NCBI GenBank assembly: GCA_965367295.1
Contig: CBDUHN010000010.1
Span: 9,241-73,240 of the forward strand
DNA from: JAIVHA01 sp965367295
GTDB taxonomy: Bacteria > Pseudomonadota > Gammaproteobacteria > DSM-19610
Reading direction: 5' to 3'
Length of the DNA: 64,000 nucleotides
The number at the start of each line of letters is the position of its first letter. Within the stretch, counting starts at the first letter, position 1. Positions 53,471-61,696 of this stretch are shown here, one piece after another. The translations under genes and the position numbers were made by a program. Under the pieces are notes generated by a model. That model had not been told where the DNA came from. It searched no databases and saw nothing but the letters and a program-made list of their open reading frames with translations.

Positions 53471-53713
53471 GGAATGGATCCGGTATCAATTTGGATGCTG
53501 GGCGCGACCGACGCCGCGTCGAAAGGCGGGAATGGTACGGCCTGGAACGAGGGGGCGCAAGGCTGCGCGGAGGGTGGCTACCCCCTCCGAGCGCAACAAG
53601 GAAAGCGCTACGGACCCCCGCAGGGGGGCAAGCCCCCCCTCTTCCAGCCCTGCAGGCGGCCTTCTCCCCCGGGAAGACGGAAATCCGGGTGGCCGCCTTC
53701 GGCAGCCCTGGAC

Positions 53714-53992
53714 CTAGCTGCAGCCGCCGCAACCACCGGAGCCACAACCGCCACCCGAATCCGATTTGGGCGGGGATTTTGGCTCGGCACCGGCGATATT
53801 CTTGCGGCCGGATTTCTTGAAGTCGGTCTCGTACCAGCCACCGCCCTTGAGGCGGAAACCGGCGGCGGAGATCAGCTTCTGCAAGGCGGGCTTGCCGCAT
53901 TCGGGACAATCCTTGAGCGGGTCATCGCTCATTTTCTGGATAGTCTCCAGCTCGTGGCCACATTCAGTGCACTGATACTCATAGATTGGCAT
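53714..53992 (-). CDS. FmdB-family zinc-ribbon protein
   Basis: A 92-residue protein starting at MPIYEYQC. The N-terminal zinc ribbon has CTECG and CPECGK pairs (about residues 8-35). The C-terminus is a low-complexity Gly/Cys tail (GGGCGSGGCGGCS). It is a regulatory-protein family of unclear function often found upstream of aspS, as here. The 240-bp stretch between it and aspS has no gene. Confidence 0.93.
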   Translation of the reverse strand: MPIYEYQCTECGHELETIQKMSDDPLKDCPECGKPALQKLISAAGFRLKGGGWYETDFKKSGRKNIAGAEPKSPPKSDSGGGCGSGGCGGCS

Positions 53993-54124
53993 ACATAAAC
54001 CCTGGTGAAGATACTGGATAAGCGCCGATATGGGGCCTGGCCACGGCGGCTTCAAGGCGGCCGTGCGAGGCGGAGTATACTGGAATGCCCGCCCCGCGGC
54101 TCCACGGGACCAGGAATTTTCGAC

Positions 54125-54400
54125 TCAGCCCAACCCCAGATCGTCTTCCTCCTGCTCCCGCTCCCGGGCCTCTTCCGCCTTGGCGTGCTCCAGCACCCGG
54201 ATCAGGCGGGCATGTTCCGCCTCGGCCAGGCCGAAGTGCACATAGCGCTCGGCGGCCTCCTGGACCTTCTGCAGGTATTCGCAGCGGTGCATCAGGTACA
54301 GAAAGGCGTGGCCGAGGCTGTTCACGTCCTGCCCCGCATCCCGCAACTGCCGCGCATGGGTCAGGGCGGTCTGCATCTGCTCATCACTGGGTCGTTTCAT
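54125..54400 (-). CDS. Small helical hypothetical protein
   Basis: A 91-residue protein I do not recognise. It is predicted all-helical, rich in Glu/Ala/Arg, with an acidic tail (EEAREREQEEDDLGLG). One cysteine (HRCEYLQ), no signal or membrane segment. The ATG at 54400 opens MKRPSDEQMQTALTHARQLR. It is transcribed towards the FmdB-type gene (about 130 bp gap) and divergently from the ABC exporter. Confidence 0.7.
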   Translation of the reverse strand: MKRPSDEQMQTALTHARQLRDAGQDVNSLGHAFLYLMHRCEYLQKVQEAAERYVHFGLAEAEHARLIRVLEHAKAEEAREREQEEDDLGLG

Positions 54401-54444
54401 GGAATCTCCTTAGCTTGTGTTCCGGTCTGTCCCACGGGGCACCC

Positions 54445-54475
54445 GCAGGTGCGAATTCATGGGCATTACCTGCGC
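54445..54475. repeat. Interspersed palindrome, degenerate copy 7
   Basis: CGCAGGTGCGAATTCATGGG followed by CATTACCTGCG. The outer arms CGCAGGT/ACCTGCG are perfect; the inner part has drifted. It lies in the divergent gap before the ABC exporter. Confidence 0.6.
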
Positions 54476-54554
54476 GGACAATCCGTGCGTCTGTCTCGAA
54501 TCCCGCCGGGGAGCTCGATGTTCCTTACACCTGCCCAGGCCCGGGCACCCGGCG

Positions 54555-54579
54555 GCATTGCGAATGCAATCACACCTGC
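54555..54579. repeat. Interspersed palindrome, degenerate copy 8
   Basis: Reads GCGAATGCAATCACACCTGC at its right side (54560-54579), resembling the right half of the family. A weak copy, 110 bp from copy 7. Confidence 0.4.
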
Positions 54580-54668
54580 AAGCACCCGCTCGCCCCGGCC
54601 ATCGAATTCCCCGATATCCATGGGGCCAATCCATCATATCCGTTTTCCCTCCAGAGGGTTTGGGTACA

Positions 54669-56534
54669 ATGACCCGCTCCAGTATCTCCGGACCCGACCC
54701 CGAACGCATGAACTTCTACGGCCACCACACCTCCCTGCCCAATACCCGTTCCAGCGACACAAAGACCCTGCGTTCCCTGGCCCCCTTTCTGTGGGACTAC
54801 CGTGGCCGGGTCATCCTTGCGCTGGTGGCACTGGTACTGTCCAAGGTGGCCAACGTCGGTATCCCGCTGGTACTCAAGGATATCGTCGATGCACTGGATG
54901 CCAATGGCAAGGAAATCGCCCTGGTACTGCCGCTGGCCCTGCTGCTCGGCTACGGCGCCCTGAAATTAACCGCCTCACTGTTCAACGAGCTGCGCGATGC
55001 CCTGTTTGCCCGGGTGCGACACGGCGCCATGCGCAAGATCTCGCTGCGCGTACTGAATCACCTGCACCGGCTGTCTCTGCGCTTTCACCTGGAACGCAAG
55101 ACCGGTGGCATCTCCCGCGACATCGAACGCGGCACCCGCAGCGTCAGCTCACTGCTCAACTACATGGTGTTCAGCATCCTGCCCACGCTGGTGGAGGTCA
55201 CCATGATTGCCGGTATCCTGCTCACCAAATACAGCGCCTGGTTTGCCGTCATCGCCGCCGGCTCGGTGGTGATCTACATCGCCTTCACCTTCTACATCAC
55301 CGAGTGGCGCATGCAGTACCGGGTGACCATGAACCGCCTCGATTCCGAGGCCAATACCCGGGCCATCGACAGCCTGATCAACTACGAAACGGTGAAATAC
55401 TTCGGCAATGAACAGCACGAACTCAACCGCTACAACCACAATCTGTCCGAGTGGGAAGATGCCGCGGTCAAGAGCCAGACCTCGCTTTCGACGCTGAACT
55501 TCGGTCAGGCCGGTATCATCGCCACCGCCGTTACGCTGATGATGATCCTGGCGTCTCAGGGCGTGGTCAATGGCACACTCAGCATCGGCGACCTGGTGCT
55601 GATCAACGCCTTCCTGCTGCAGCTGTTCATCCCGCTGAATTTTCTCGGCGTGGTATACAGCCAGCTCAAGCATGCGCTTACCGACATGCAGCTGATGTTC
55701 GATGTACTGGAACAGGAACCGGAGATTCAGGATCGCCGGGATGCGCCCGAACTGGTGGTGGGCGCCGGAGAGGTGGTATTCGAGGAAGTGGGTTTCGCGT
55801 ACGACCAGGACCGCCCCATTCTGCATCAGGTCAGCTTCCGTATCCCGGCCGGCCAGAAGGTCGCGGTGGTGGGTGCCAGCGGTGCCGGCAAATCCACCCT
55901 GGCGCGCCTGCTGTTCCGCTTCTACGACGTCAACCAGGGCCGCATCCTGATCAACGGCCAGGATATCCGCACAGTTACCCAGCAGAGTCTGCGCGCCGCC
56001 ATCGGCATCGTGCCCCAGGACACGGTGCTGTTCAATGAAAGCATCTTCTATAACATTGCCTATGCCCGCCCCGGCGCGAGCCACGAGGACGTGGTCGCCG
56101 CGGCGAAGATCGCCAACATTCACGGCTTCATCGAATCCCTGCCCAATGGCTATGAGACCATCGTCGGCGAGCGGGGCCTGAAATTGTCCGGCGGCGAGAA
56201 ACAGCGTGTCGCCATCGCCCGTGCGACGCTGAAGAACCCGCGCATCCTGGTATTCGATGAAGCCACATCCAGCCTCGACAGCCATTCGGAACAGGTCATA
56301 CTGGAATCCCTGCGCAAGGCCGCCGCCCACCACACCACATTGGTCATCGCCCATCGCCTGTCCACCGTCGTGGATGCCGACCAGATCCTGGTCATGGATA
56401 ACGGGCGTATCGTGGAGCAGGGCACTCATCAGCACCTGCTGGGTCAACAGGGCGCCTATGCGCGGCTATGGGCATTACAACAGGAAGAACGGATTCTGGA
56501 ACGGGCGGAAGACATGACGGTGCTCACCGAATAA
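54669..56534 (+). CDS. Atm1-type ABC exporter (fused permease-ATPase)
   Basis: A 621-residue half-transporter: about six transmembrane helices (about 35-325) followed by a nucleotide-binding domain (about 370-600) with Walker A GASGAGKST, signature LSGGEKQR, Walker B ILVFDEATSSLD and the H-loop IAHRLST. The membrane part (GGISRDIERGTRSVSSLLNY) matches the ATM1/ABCB7 and bacterial heavy-metal exporter group, which move glutathione-linked persulfides or metal complexes. The start is set at 54669; MNFYGHH 13 codons later is an alternative. A role in sulfur or metal handling is inferred. Confidence 0.93.
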   Translation: MTRSSISGPDPERMNFYGHHTSLPNTRSSDTKTLRSLAPFLWDYRGRVILALVALVLSKVANVGIPLVLKDIVDALDANGKEIALVLPLALLLGYGALKLTASLFNELRDALFARVRHGAMRKISLRVLNHLHRLSLRFHLERKTGGISRDIERGTRSVSSLLNYMVFSILPTLVEVTMIAGILLTKYSAWFAVIAAGSVVIYIAFTFYITEWRMQYRVTMNRLDSEANTRAIDSLINYETVKYFGNEQHELNRYNHNLSEWEDAAVKSQTSLSTLNFGQAGIIATAVTLMMILASQGVVNGTLSIGDLVLINAFLLQLFIPLNFLGVVYSQLKHALTDMQLMFDVLEQEPEIQDRRDAPELVVGAGEVVFEEVGFAYDQDRPILHQVSFRIPAGQKVAVVGASGAGKSTLARLLFRFYDVNQGRILINGQDIRTVTQQSLRAAIGIVPQDTVLFNESIFYNIAYARPGASHEDVVAAAKIANIHGFIESLPNGYETIVGERGLKLSGGEKQRVAIARATLKNPRILVFDEATSSLDSHSEQVILESLRKAAAHHTTLVIAHRLSTVVDADQILVMDNGRIVEQGTHQHLLGQQGAYARLWALQQEERILERAEDMTVLTE

Positions 56535-56656
56535 GATCCTGCGAGTGTGGGGTTATGCGCAGAACCAGGCCCATGTCGATCTGTCATTACCCGGGGAATC
56601 ACTGATTAGTTCGTTGCGGAGAGCACAGCGACGTGGCGATCTCTGCACAATTGATT

Positions 56657-56680
56657 CTGCAAATGAATTCACACCTGCAG
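56657..56680. repeat. Interspersed palindrome, degenerate copy 9
   Basis: CTGCAAATGAATTCACACCT followed by GCAG. CTGCA/TGCAG ends and the AATGAATTC core are kept. Lies between the converging ABC exporter and PilZ genes. Confidence 0.55.
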
Positions 56681-56718
56681 GGGCCAGCTTACTTCGTGTA
56701 GCGTACCTGTTCTGGCCG

Positions 56719-57312
56719 CTATCCCTTGCCATCCGCCGAGTCGCGCCGTGCACGCAGCATTTCGGCCTGCCGGGTGAGGATGTGCTTGACCAGCAGATCA
56801 CGATCCGGCTCGCGAATATACTGGTATTCCACTGCCACGCGCCAGGGCATGCCCACTTCCACATCACCACGGCGCTCACAGCAGACTACCCGGCTCACGG
56901 TCAGAATGCCGGTCAGGGACGGGAACAGTACCAGCCGCGTTTCCACCAGATCACCCACGCGCAGTTCGCGCTCGGTGTTGAAGGCCAGGCCACCGGCACT
57001 CAAGCTCACTTCGCGCATGCCTTCACCATCGATGTTGATGCTTTCAGCCACCAGCAACTGCGCCAGCAGGTTGAGTTTCTTGTCGAGCATCTGCAGACAC
57101 ATGGACAGGTCGGGTGATTTTACCGACAGGTTGTTCAGCAAATGATTCAGCTGGCGCGAAGTGCTGGCAAAACTGGCCGCCGCAGTAAACCGGTCCGGCA
57201 CCTCATCCTTGATACGGAACAGCACACATTCCATTTCACTTTCCGTGATCACCCGGTATTCCAGCGTAACTTCATCCTCGATACGGAAATATTCCCTGCG
57301 TTCGTCGCTCAT
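56719..57312 (-). CDS. PilZ-domain protein, candidate cyclic-di-GMP effector
   Basis: A 197-residue soluble protein. The start MSDERREYFRIEDEVTLEYR carries an RRxxxR-like element, and VSLSAGGLAF (about 102-111) resembles the D/NxSxxG part of PilZ domains. The acidic residue before S is replaced by V-S, so binding strength is uncertain. The middle (about 45-90) is helical. The gene overlaps the end of pomB by four bases, implying coupled translation with the stator genes and a possible role in motor control by cyclic-di-GMP. Confidence 0.82.
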   Translation of the reverse strand: MSDERREYFRIEDEVTLEYRVITESEMECVLFRIKDEVPDRFTAAASFASTSRQLNHLLNNLSVKSPDLSMCLQMLDKKLNLLAQLLVAESINIDGEGMREVSLSAGGLAFNTERELRVGDLVETRLVLFPSLTGILTVSRVVCCERRGDVEVGMPWRVAVEYQYIREPDRDLLVKHILTRQAEMLRARRDSADGKG

Positions 57313-58904
57313 GGTGTCCCCTGTTGCTGATTCGATTCAGGCGCCTTGGGTACCGTCACTGCCGCACCCACGCCGGCACTCACACCACTGCCGACAGAGG
57401 CTTTGGTTGTAGCCGGAGGTATATCCGCATCCACTTCCTGGTCGCTACCTGCCTCCACCCCAGGCAATTCGGGCCGTTTCACTGCTCCGGTACTGACGCC
57501 GGTTGCGGGCTCCTCGGGCATGGCAGGACGGGCACTGGCACTTACACCGCTGCCTTTTTTCACCGTCGCCGCTGTCCTCGCAGCCGCCTTGTCTGCGCTG
57601 CCGGCGGCCGGCGCAGGTGTATTCTTGGCGGGTGTGACGGCCGTGGGTTCCTTCTTTTCCTCGGTCGCCGCGGGGCGACCTAATGCCACTCCGGCAGCGG
57701 CCTTGATGCCGGCAGAGGACTGGTCGTCCGATTGTTTTGCATCCACCCTGGCGGGCGGCGGTGGCAGATTCGGCTTTGGCTCGGGTTTATCCGTCACACC
57801 TTTTTGGGAGATTTCACTGTCCGCTTCCCGGTCATCCCCCTGCATCAGGATGATCTCCACGCGCCGGTTTTTGGCGCGATTGGCGGGGGTATCATTGGGC
57901 GCGATCGGCTGCGTTTCCCCATGCCCCTGCACCAGGAAACGATCGAGGGGAATCGCGGTCTGCCACAACAACTCGTGCACCACAGAAACCGCGCGCCCCG
58001 AGGACAGCTCCCAGTTGGAACGGTAACGCCGGGTGTGGATCGGTACGTTGTCGGTATGTCCGGCCACGATGATGCGGCCCTCGGTACCCTCGATGATTTC
58101 ACCGAGGCGCCATAACACCGGCTTGAACTTCGCAATCACATCGGCGGTGCCGGAACCAAAGGAGGCCTTCTCGCGGATGCGAATGACGATTTTCTGACCT
58201 TCCCGTTCCACATCGATGGCGCCGTCCTGAATCTGCTCACGCAATTCGGAACTGATCTTTCTGGCATTGGCCTCGAGTTGCCGGCGCTTTTCCTGGGCTT
58301 CCCGCGCATCCAGGATTTCCTGCGCCGTGGCATCATCGAGTTGCGTACCTGCCTTGCCGGTTTCCTTCTCTTCGCCCTGTTGCGCCAACTGCTTGCCCGG
58401 CAATTCCTCCGCCGATTCCCCGGACTGTGCCCCGGACTGGTCATCCGCCTTCAGGCCCTTCTTCTGTTCAAGCTCCTGGTCCGCCTGATTTTCAGCCGGC
58501 TTCTCCGGCTTCATGGAAGCGGTTTCATTGGGATCGAACTGGTTGCTGCGCGGTGTCGGCACGGGACGTTTCTTGTGCCCGCCCACCTCGAGATGGATTT
58601 TGAGTTCTGCCGTGGTCTGCTGTTTCACCACGTTGAAGGGCGTGGGCTCGGGACGGCCCGGACTGAATTCACGGGCGATGATATTGATACCCTTGGGCGG
58701 TTCCTTGACCTTTATTTCGCGCTGCACACCAAAAGCATTGGCCATGGAGCCGGCCAGCTGTTTGTACTTGGAAACATCCATTTCCGAAAATGACAGCAAC
58801 AGCACGAAAAAACACATGAGCAGGGACATGAGGTCCGCAAAGGTCATGACCCACGCAGGGGAACCACCGGCTGCCTGTTTTTTCGGTGGTGCGTCGTCGG
58901 ACAT
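57309..58904 (-). CDS. pomB: Flagellar stator subunit PomB/MotB with long extra regions
   Basis: A 531-residue stator. The N-terminal MTFADLMSLLMCFFVLLLSF segment contains the ion-binding Asp24, and the sequence is of the PomB (sodium-type) pattern seen in Vibrio. The OmpA-like peptidoglycan-binding domain (about 235-355) has VAGHTDNVPIHTRRYRSN and NRRVEIILM. Two features are unusual: an expanded charged linker (about 105-230), and about 175 residues of Pro/Ala/Ser/Glu-rich tail after the OmpA domain with recurring GSGVSA-like units. Vibrio PomB is about 315 residues. It forms one transcript with pomA (upstream) and the PilZ gene. Confidence 0.93.
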   Translation of the reverse strand: MSDDAPPKKQAAGGSPAWVMTFADLMSLLMCFFVLLLSFSEMDVSKYKQLAGSMANAFGVQREIKVKEPPKGINIIAREFSPGRPEPTPFNVVKQQTTAELKIHLEVGGHKKRPVPTPRSNQFDPNETASMKPEKPAENQADQELEQKKGLKADDQSGAQSGESAEELPGKQLAQQGEEKETGKAGTQLDDATAQEILDAREAQEKRRQLEANARKISSELREQIQDGAIDVEREGQKIVIRIREKASFGSGTADVIAKFKPVLWRLGEIIEGTEGRIIVAGHTDNVPIHTRRYRSNWELSSGRAVSVVHELLWQTAIPLDRFLVQGHGETQPIAPNDTPANRAKNRRVEIILMQGDDREADSEISQKGVTDKPEPKPNLPPPPARVDAKQSDDQSSAGIKAAAGVALGRPAATEEKKEPTAVTPAKNTPAPAAGSADKAAARTAATVKKGSGVSASARPAMPEEPATGVSTGAVKRPELPGVEAGSDQEVDADIPPATTKASVGSGVSAGVGAAVTVPKAPESNQQQGTP

Positions 58905-58952
58905 CGGGTTCCCCTGGCAAAATCACGGCCGTTCCATCCGTCCCGCAGGACT

Positions 58953-59717
58953 TCAGGCCGCGTCTTCCTCGGTTTCGCGCTGACTGACCGGCAGATAGGT
59001 CTTCAGGAGTTCTTCCATTACGCGCGGGTTGATCCCCTCCTGAATGGCGTTGATCGCCTCCAGGATCAGGGTCTTGTTGAGCCGTTCCTCACTGCTGCGA
59101 TGGGCCAGTTTGTCGGCGATGGGCATGGCGAAGGCATTGGCGATCACTGCCCCGTAGAGGGTGGTCAACAGGGCAACGGCCATGGCCGGTCCGATGGCCT
59201 TGGGGTCATCCATGGCGGACAGCATCTGCACCAGGCCGATCAAGGTCCCGATCATGCCCATGGCCGGTGCCACGTCGCCGATGGCCTTGAAAATGGCCTG
59301 TCCCTTGTCGTGCCGTTCGATGGTGAGGTTAACGTCCTTGGTCAGCATCTGGCGCACGAATTCCGGTTCATGGCCATCGACACACAACTGGATGCCGCGC
59401 TTCAGAAAGGGATTGTCGATATCCTGCCCCTCAAGCCCCAGTACACCTTCCTTACGGGCGATATTGGCCAACTCCACGCCTTCCCGGATCAGCTGCTGAG
59501 GATCCTCGGACTTGTGCAGGAAGGCCTTCATGGCGATCTTGAAGGCGCTGAGAAAATGATCCAGCGGGAATTTCATCAGCACCACCATAACGGTGCCGAC
59601 CCCTACGATGAGCAGTGACGGGACATTGAGAAAAATCAGCGCACTGCCGCCGATCACAATGGCGGCCACGATGATACCGAGGGCACCAACCAGGCCGATA
59701 AGGGTTGCGAGATCCAC
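58953..59717 (-). CDS. pomA: Flagellar stator subunit PomA/MotA
   Basis: A 254-residue membrane protein with four transmembrane helices (about 5-25, 32-52, 152-172, 182-202) and a cytoplasmic loop bearing charged residues that act on FliG. GDVAPAMGMIGTLIGLVQML is the conserved third-helix pore motif. MDLATLIGLVGALG at the start matches PomA. First gene of pomA-pomB-PilZ. Sodium coupling is inferred from similarity only. Confidence 0.94.
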   Translation of the reverse strand: MDLATLIGLVGALGIIVAAIVIGGSALIFLNVPSLLIVGVGTVMVVLMKFPLDHFLSAFKIAMKAFLHKSEDPQQLIREGVELANIARKEGVLGLEGQDIDNPFLKRGIQLCVDGHEPEFVRQMLTKDVNLTIERHDKGQAIFKAIGDVAPAMGMIGTLIGLVQMLSAMDDPKAIGPAMAVALLTTLYGAVIANAFAMPIADKLAHRSSEERLNKTLILEAINAIQEGINPRVMEELLKTYLPVSQRETEEDAA

Positions 59718-60061
59718 TACCAGATTCCCCGTACTACTGACATTTCATCCCTGCACATCGCCCACTCCCATCCTGCGGCACAACCGGTTCCCGATTCATT
59801 CACAAACTGTTCACGATCGCCTCTGCAAGCCGCCATCGGTGCGCACCCACGGGAAGAGCCGGGATGAAAATCCAGTGTCGGCAGTTGCTTATGCTCCATG
59901 CAGAAAACATCTCCTGGGCGGTGGGCAGCAGGATTTACGCGCTTGCACAGGCTATATCGCCGTATCCCACGGAATCTTGAGCCCGGACAGCACTCGCAGG
60001 CCAACGATGGACCGGTTACAATTCTCTGATTCTGGTAAAGAATTCCATAAAGCCCCAGGCC
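59718..60061. other. Intergenic region, divergent promoters
   Basis: About 345 bp between pomA (minus) and the hypothetical gene (plus). It must carry both promoters. No repeat, hairpin with T tract or gene is evident. Confidence 0.5.
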
Positions 60062-60418
60062 GTGTCCGATACATCCAGCATCCTTGCCAGTCTGCACCGT
60101 GCAGAGGCGTTTCTGCGCCTCTACCAGCCGGCCACCGCGGACTGGCTGGCGGAGCTGATCGGGCTGCAGGACCAGGATGCGGGCCGGTTCTGGAAGCAGC
60201 TCAATTCCACCCGCTTCTGGGGTGGCGCAGGGTCCCTGGCCAACGCGGCCCTGATGGACAATCCCGGCCTGCCCGAGACCGTCTGGCAGATGGAAGTCCG
60301 CGCCTTTCGCGAAGACCTGATCGAGATCGCCGAGCAGTTACAGGCACACGGCAGCCCCCATCCGGACCTGCAATCCTGGCTGCTGGCCTTCCACAACTGG
60401 AATAACGCAGGGGTCTGA
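60062..60418 (+). CDS. Hypothetical protein preceding SDR gene
   Basis: A 118-residue, Trp-rich soluble protein (six tryptophans) that I do not recognise. It starts at GTG 60062, with only a weak CAGG before it. Mostly helical; acidic; no motifs, signal or membrane span. Its stop codon is directly followed by the ATG of the SDR gene, so the two are translationally linked and may act together. Confidence 0.7.
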   Translation: MSDTSSILASLHRAEAFLRLYQPATADWLAELIGLQDQDAGRFWKQLNSTRFWGGAGSLANAALMDNPGLPETVWQMEVRAFREDLIEIAEQLQAHGSPHPDLQSWLLAFHNWNNAGV

Positions 60419-61273
60419 ATGCACCAGCCGCACAACCGCTCCGTATTGATCACCGGCTGGTCCTCGGGCATCGGCCTGTGTGCCGCTCGCACCCTGCAGC
60501 AGCGTGGCTACCGCGTATTCGCCAGCTGCCGCCGGGACAAGGACATCCAGCGCCTGCGCGAGGAAGGACTGCGCTGCCTGCAACTGGACCTGGCTGATTC
60601 CGATTCCATCCGGCATGCTGTGGACGAACTGTTGGAGGAGACCGGGGGCCGGCTTTATGGCCTGTTCAATAATGCCGGCTACGGCCAGCCGGGCGCGGTG
60701 GAGGATCTGCGGCGCGAAGTATTGCGCGCCCAGTTCGAGACTAATGTGTTCGGCACCCTGGAACTGACCAATCGGCTGATCCCGGCCATGCGGCGTCAGG
60801 GCGAAGGACGCATCATCCAGAACAGTTCGGTGCTGGGTTTCATCAGCCTGCCCTATCGTGGCGCCTACAACGCCAGCAAACATGCCCTCGAAGGTCTCTA
60901 TGACACCCTGCGCCTGGAACTGGCAGGCAGCGGTATCCAGGTTTCACTGGTGGAACCCGGCCCTATCGAGAGCCACTTTCGTGCCAATGCCTACCGGCAG
61001 TTTCAGGACCACATCGACCTCGCCACCAGTGCCCACCGCACCACCTACGAGGCCATGGTGCGCCGCCTTACCAAACCGGGCCCGGCCGCACCCTTCACCC
61101 TGCCCGCCGATGCCGTGGTGGCCAAGGTGCTCCATGCCCTGGAAGCCCCCCGCTCCAGGCCGCGCTACTACGTCACCTTCCCCACTTACCTGTTCGGCAC
61201 CCTCAAGCGCCTGCTCAGTACCCGCTGGCTGGATCGGGTGCTGCAGCGGGTATCGCGGGGGGAGCAGCGCTGA
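60419..61273 (+). CDS. Short-chain dehydrogenase/reductase
   Basis: A 284-residue NAD(P)-dependent oxidoreductase of the classical SDR family. The cofactor-binding TGWSSGIG (residues 12-19) has Trp where Ala/Gly is usual. NNAGYG (about 83-88) and the catalytic Tyr150-x3-Lys154 (YNASK), with the Ser in NSSVLG, are intact. The C-terminal hydrophobic stretch resembles retinol/steroid dehydrogenase-like members. Substrate unknown. It follows the 118-residue gene without a gap. Confidence 0.93.
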   Translation: MHQPHNRSVLITGWSSGIGLCAARTLQQRGYRVFASCRRDKDIQRLREEGLRCLQLDLADSDSIRHAVDELLEETGGRLYGLFNNAGYGQPGAVEDLRREVLRAQFETNVFGTLELTNRLIPAMRRQGEGRIIQNSSVLGFISLPYRGAYNASKHALEGLYDTLRLELAGSGIQVSLVEPGPIESHFRANAYRQFQDHIDLATSAHRTTYEAMVRRLTKPGPAAPFTLPADAVVAKVLHALEAPRSRPRYYVTFPTYLFGTLKRLLSTRWLDRVLQRVSRGEQR

Positions 61274-61335
61274 CCCGGAAACAGGGGTGGTTTTTGCGGG
61301 TGTGAACTCAGGCGTACTGCCCTGACCAGCTGAGG

Positions 61336-61356
61336 GCGTCCGAATTTATCGGGCAT
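61336..61356. repeat. Interspersed palindrome, degenerate copy 10
   Basis: GCGTCCGAATTTATCGGGCA-type sequence; GTCCGAATTTATCGG keeps most of the family core. Weak copy in the 420-bp gap after the SDR gene. The rest of that gap holds the MITE-like element and the Fur box listed below. Confidence 0.45.
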
Positions 61357-61467
61357 GCTGGCCTGGCACCGGATTGAAAAACCACTGCAACAAGCCGCCC
61401 TGTCAGCAAACCTGATTTAAAGACTTTCCTTACTAGTTAAGGCACCTCTGAACAATTGAAATATCCA

Positions 61468-61553
61468 CGTCATTGCGAGCGAAGCGCAGCAAATTAATAC
61501 CGCAAAATCAAGCGCTTGTTAATTTCCACGTCACTTCGCTCCTCGCTATGACG
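61468..61553. repeat. MITE-like inverted repeat, copy 2
   Basis: Left end CGTCATTGCGAGCGAAGCG (61468-61486); right end CTTCGCTCCTCGCTATGACG (61534-61553), an imperfect inverted complement. The same opening bases as the element at 28604. Non-coding and about 86 bp long, similar in size to copy 1. Confidence 0.7.
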
Positions 61554-61637
61554 AATTAACCAGAGGTTCCCTGCTATCCATCTTGCACCCATGGCGGCGC
61601 GCGTAGGCGCCGGATGTACCGTGCCCACCTCTTGCAT

Positions 61638-61656
61638 GTTAATGAGAATGATTGTA
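61638..61656 (+). promoter_or_regulatory. Candidate Fur box
   Basis: GTTAATGAGAATGATTGTA matches 14 of 19 positions of the Fur consensus GATAATGATAATCATTATC. It lies 40 bp before the ATG of the iron permease gene, so iron-dependent repression is plausible. Confidence 0.65.
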
Positions 61657-61696
61657 CTTTGCATTACTAACTCTGTACCCATTTTAAGGTGTCACC

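Noticed and set aside
55149..56447. A 432-codon minus-strand frame opposite the ABC exporter
   Set aside because: The exporter has every ABC motif on the plus strand; the opposite frame has none.
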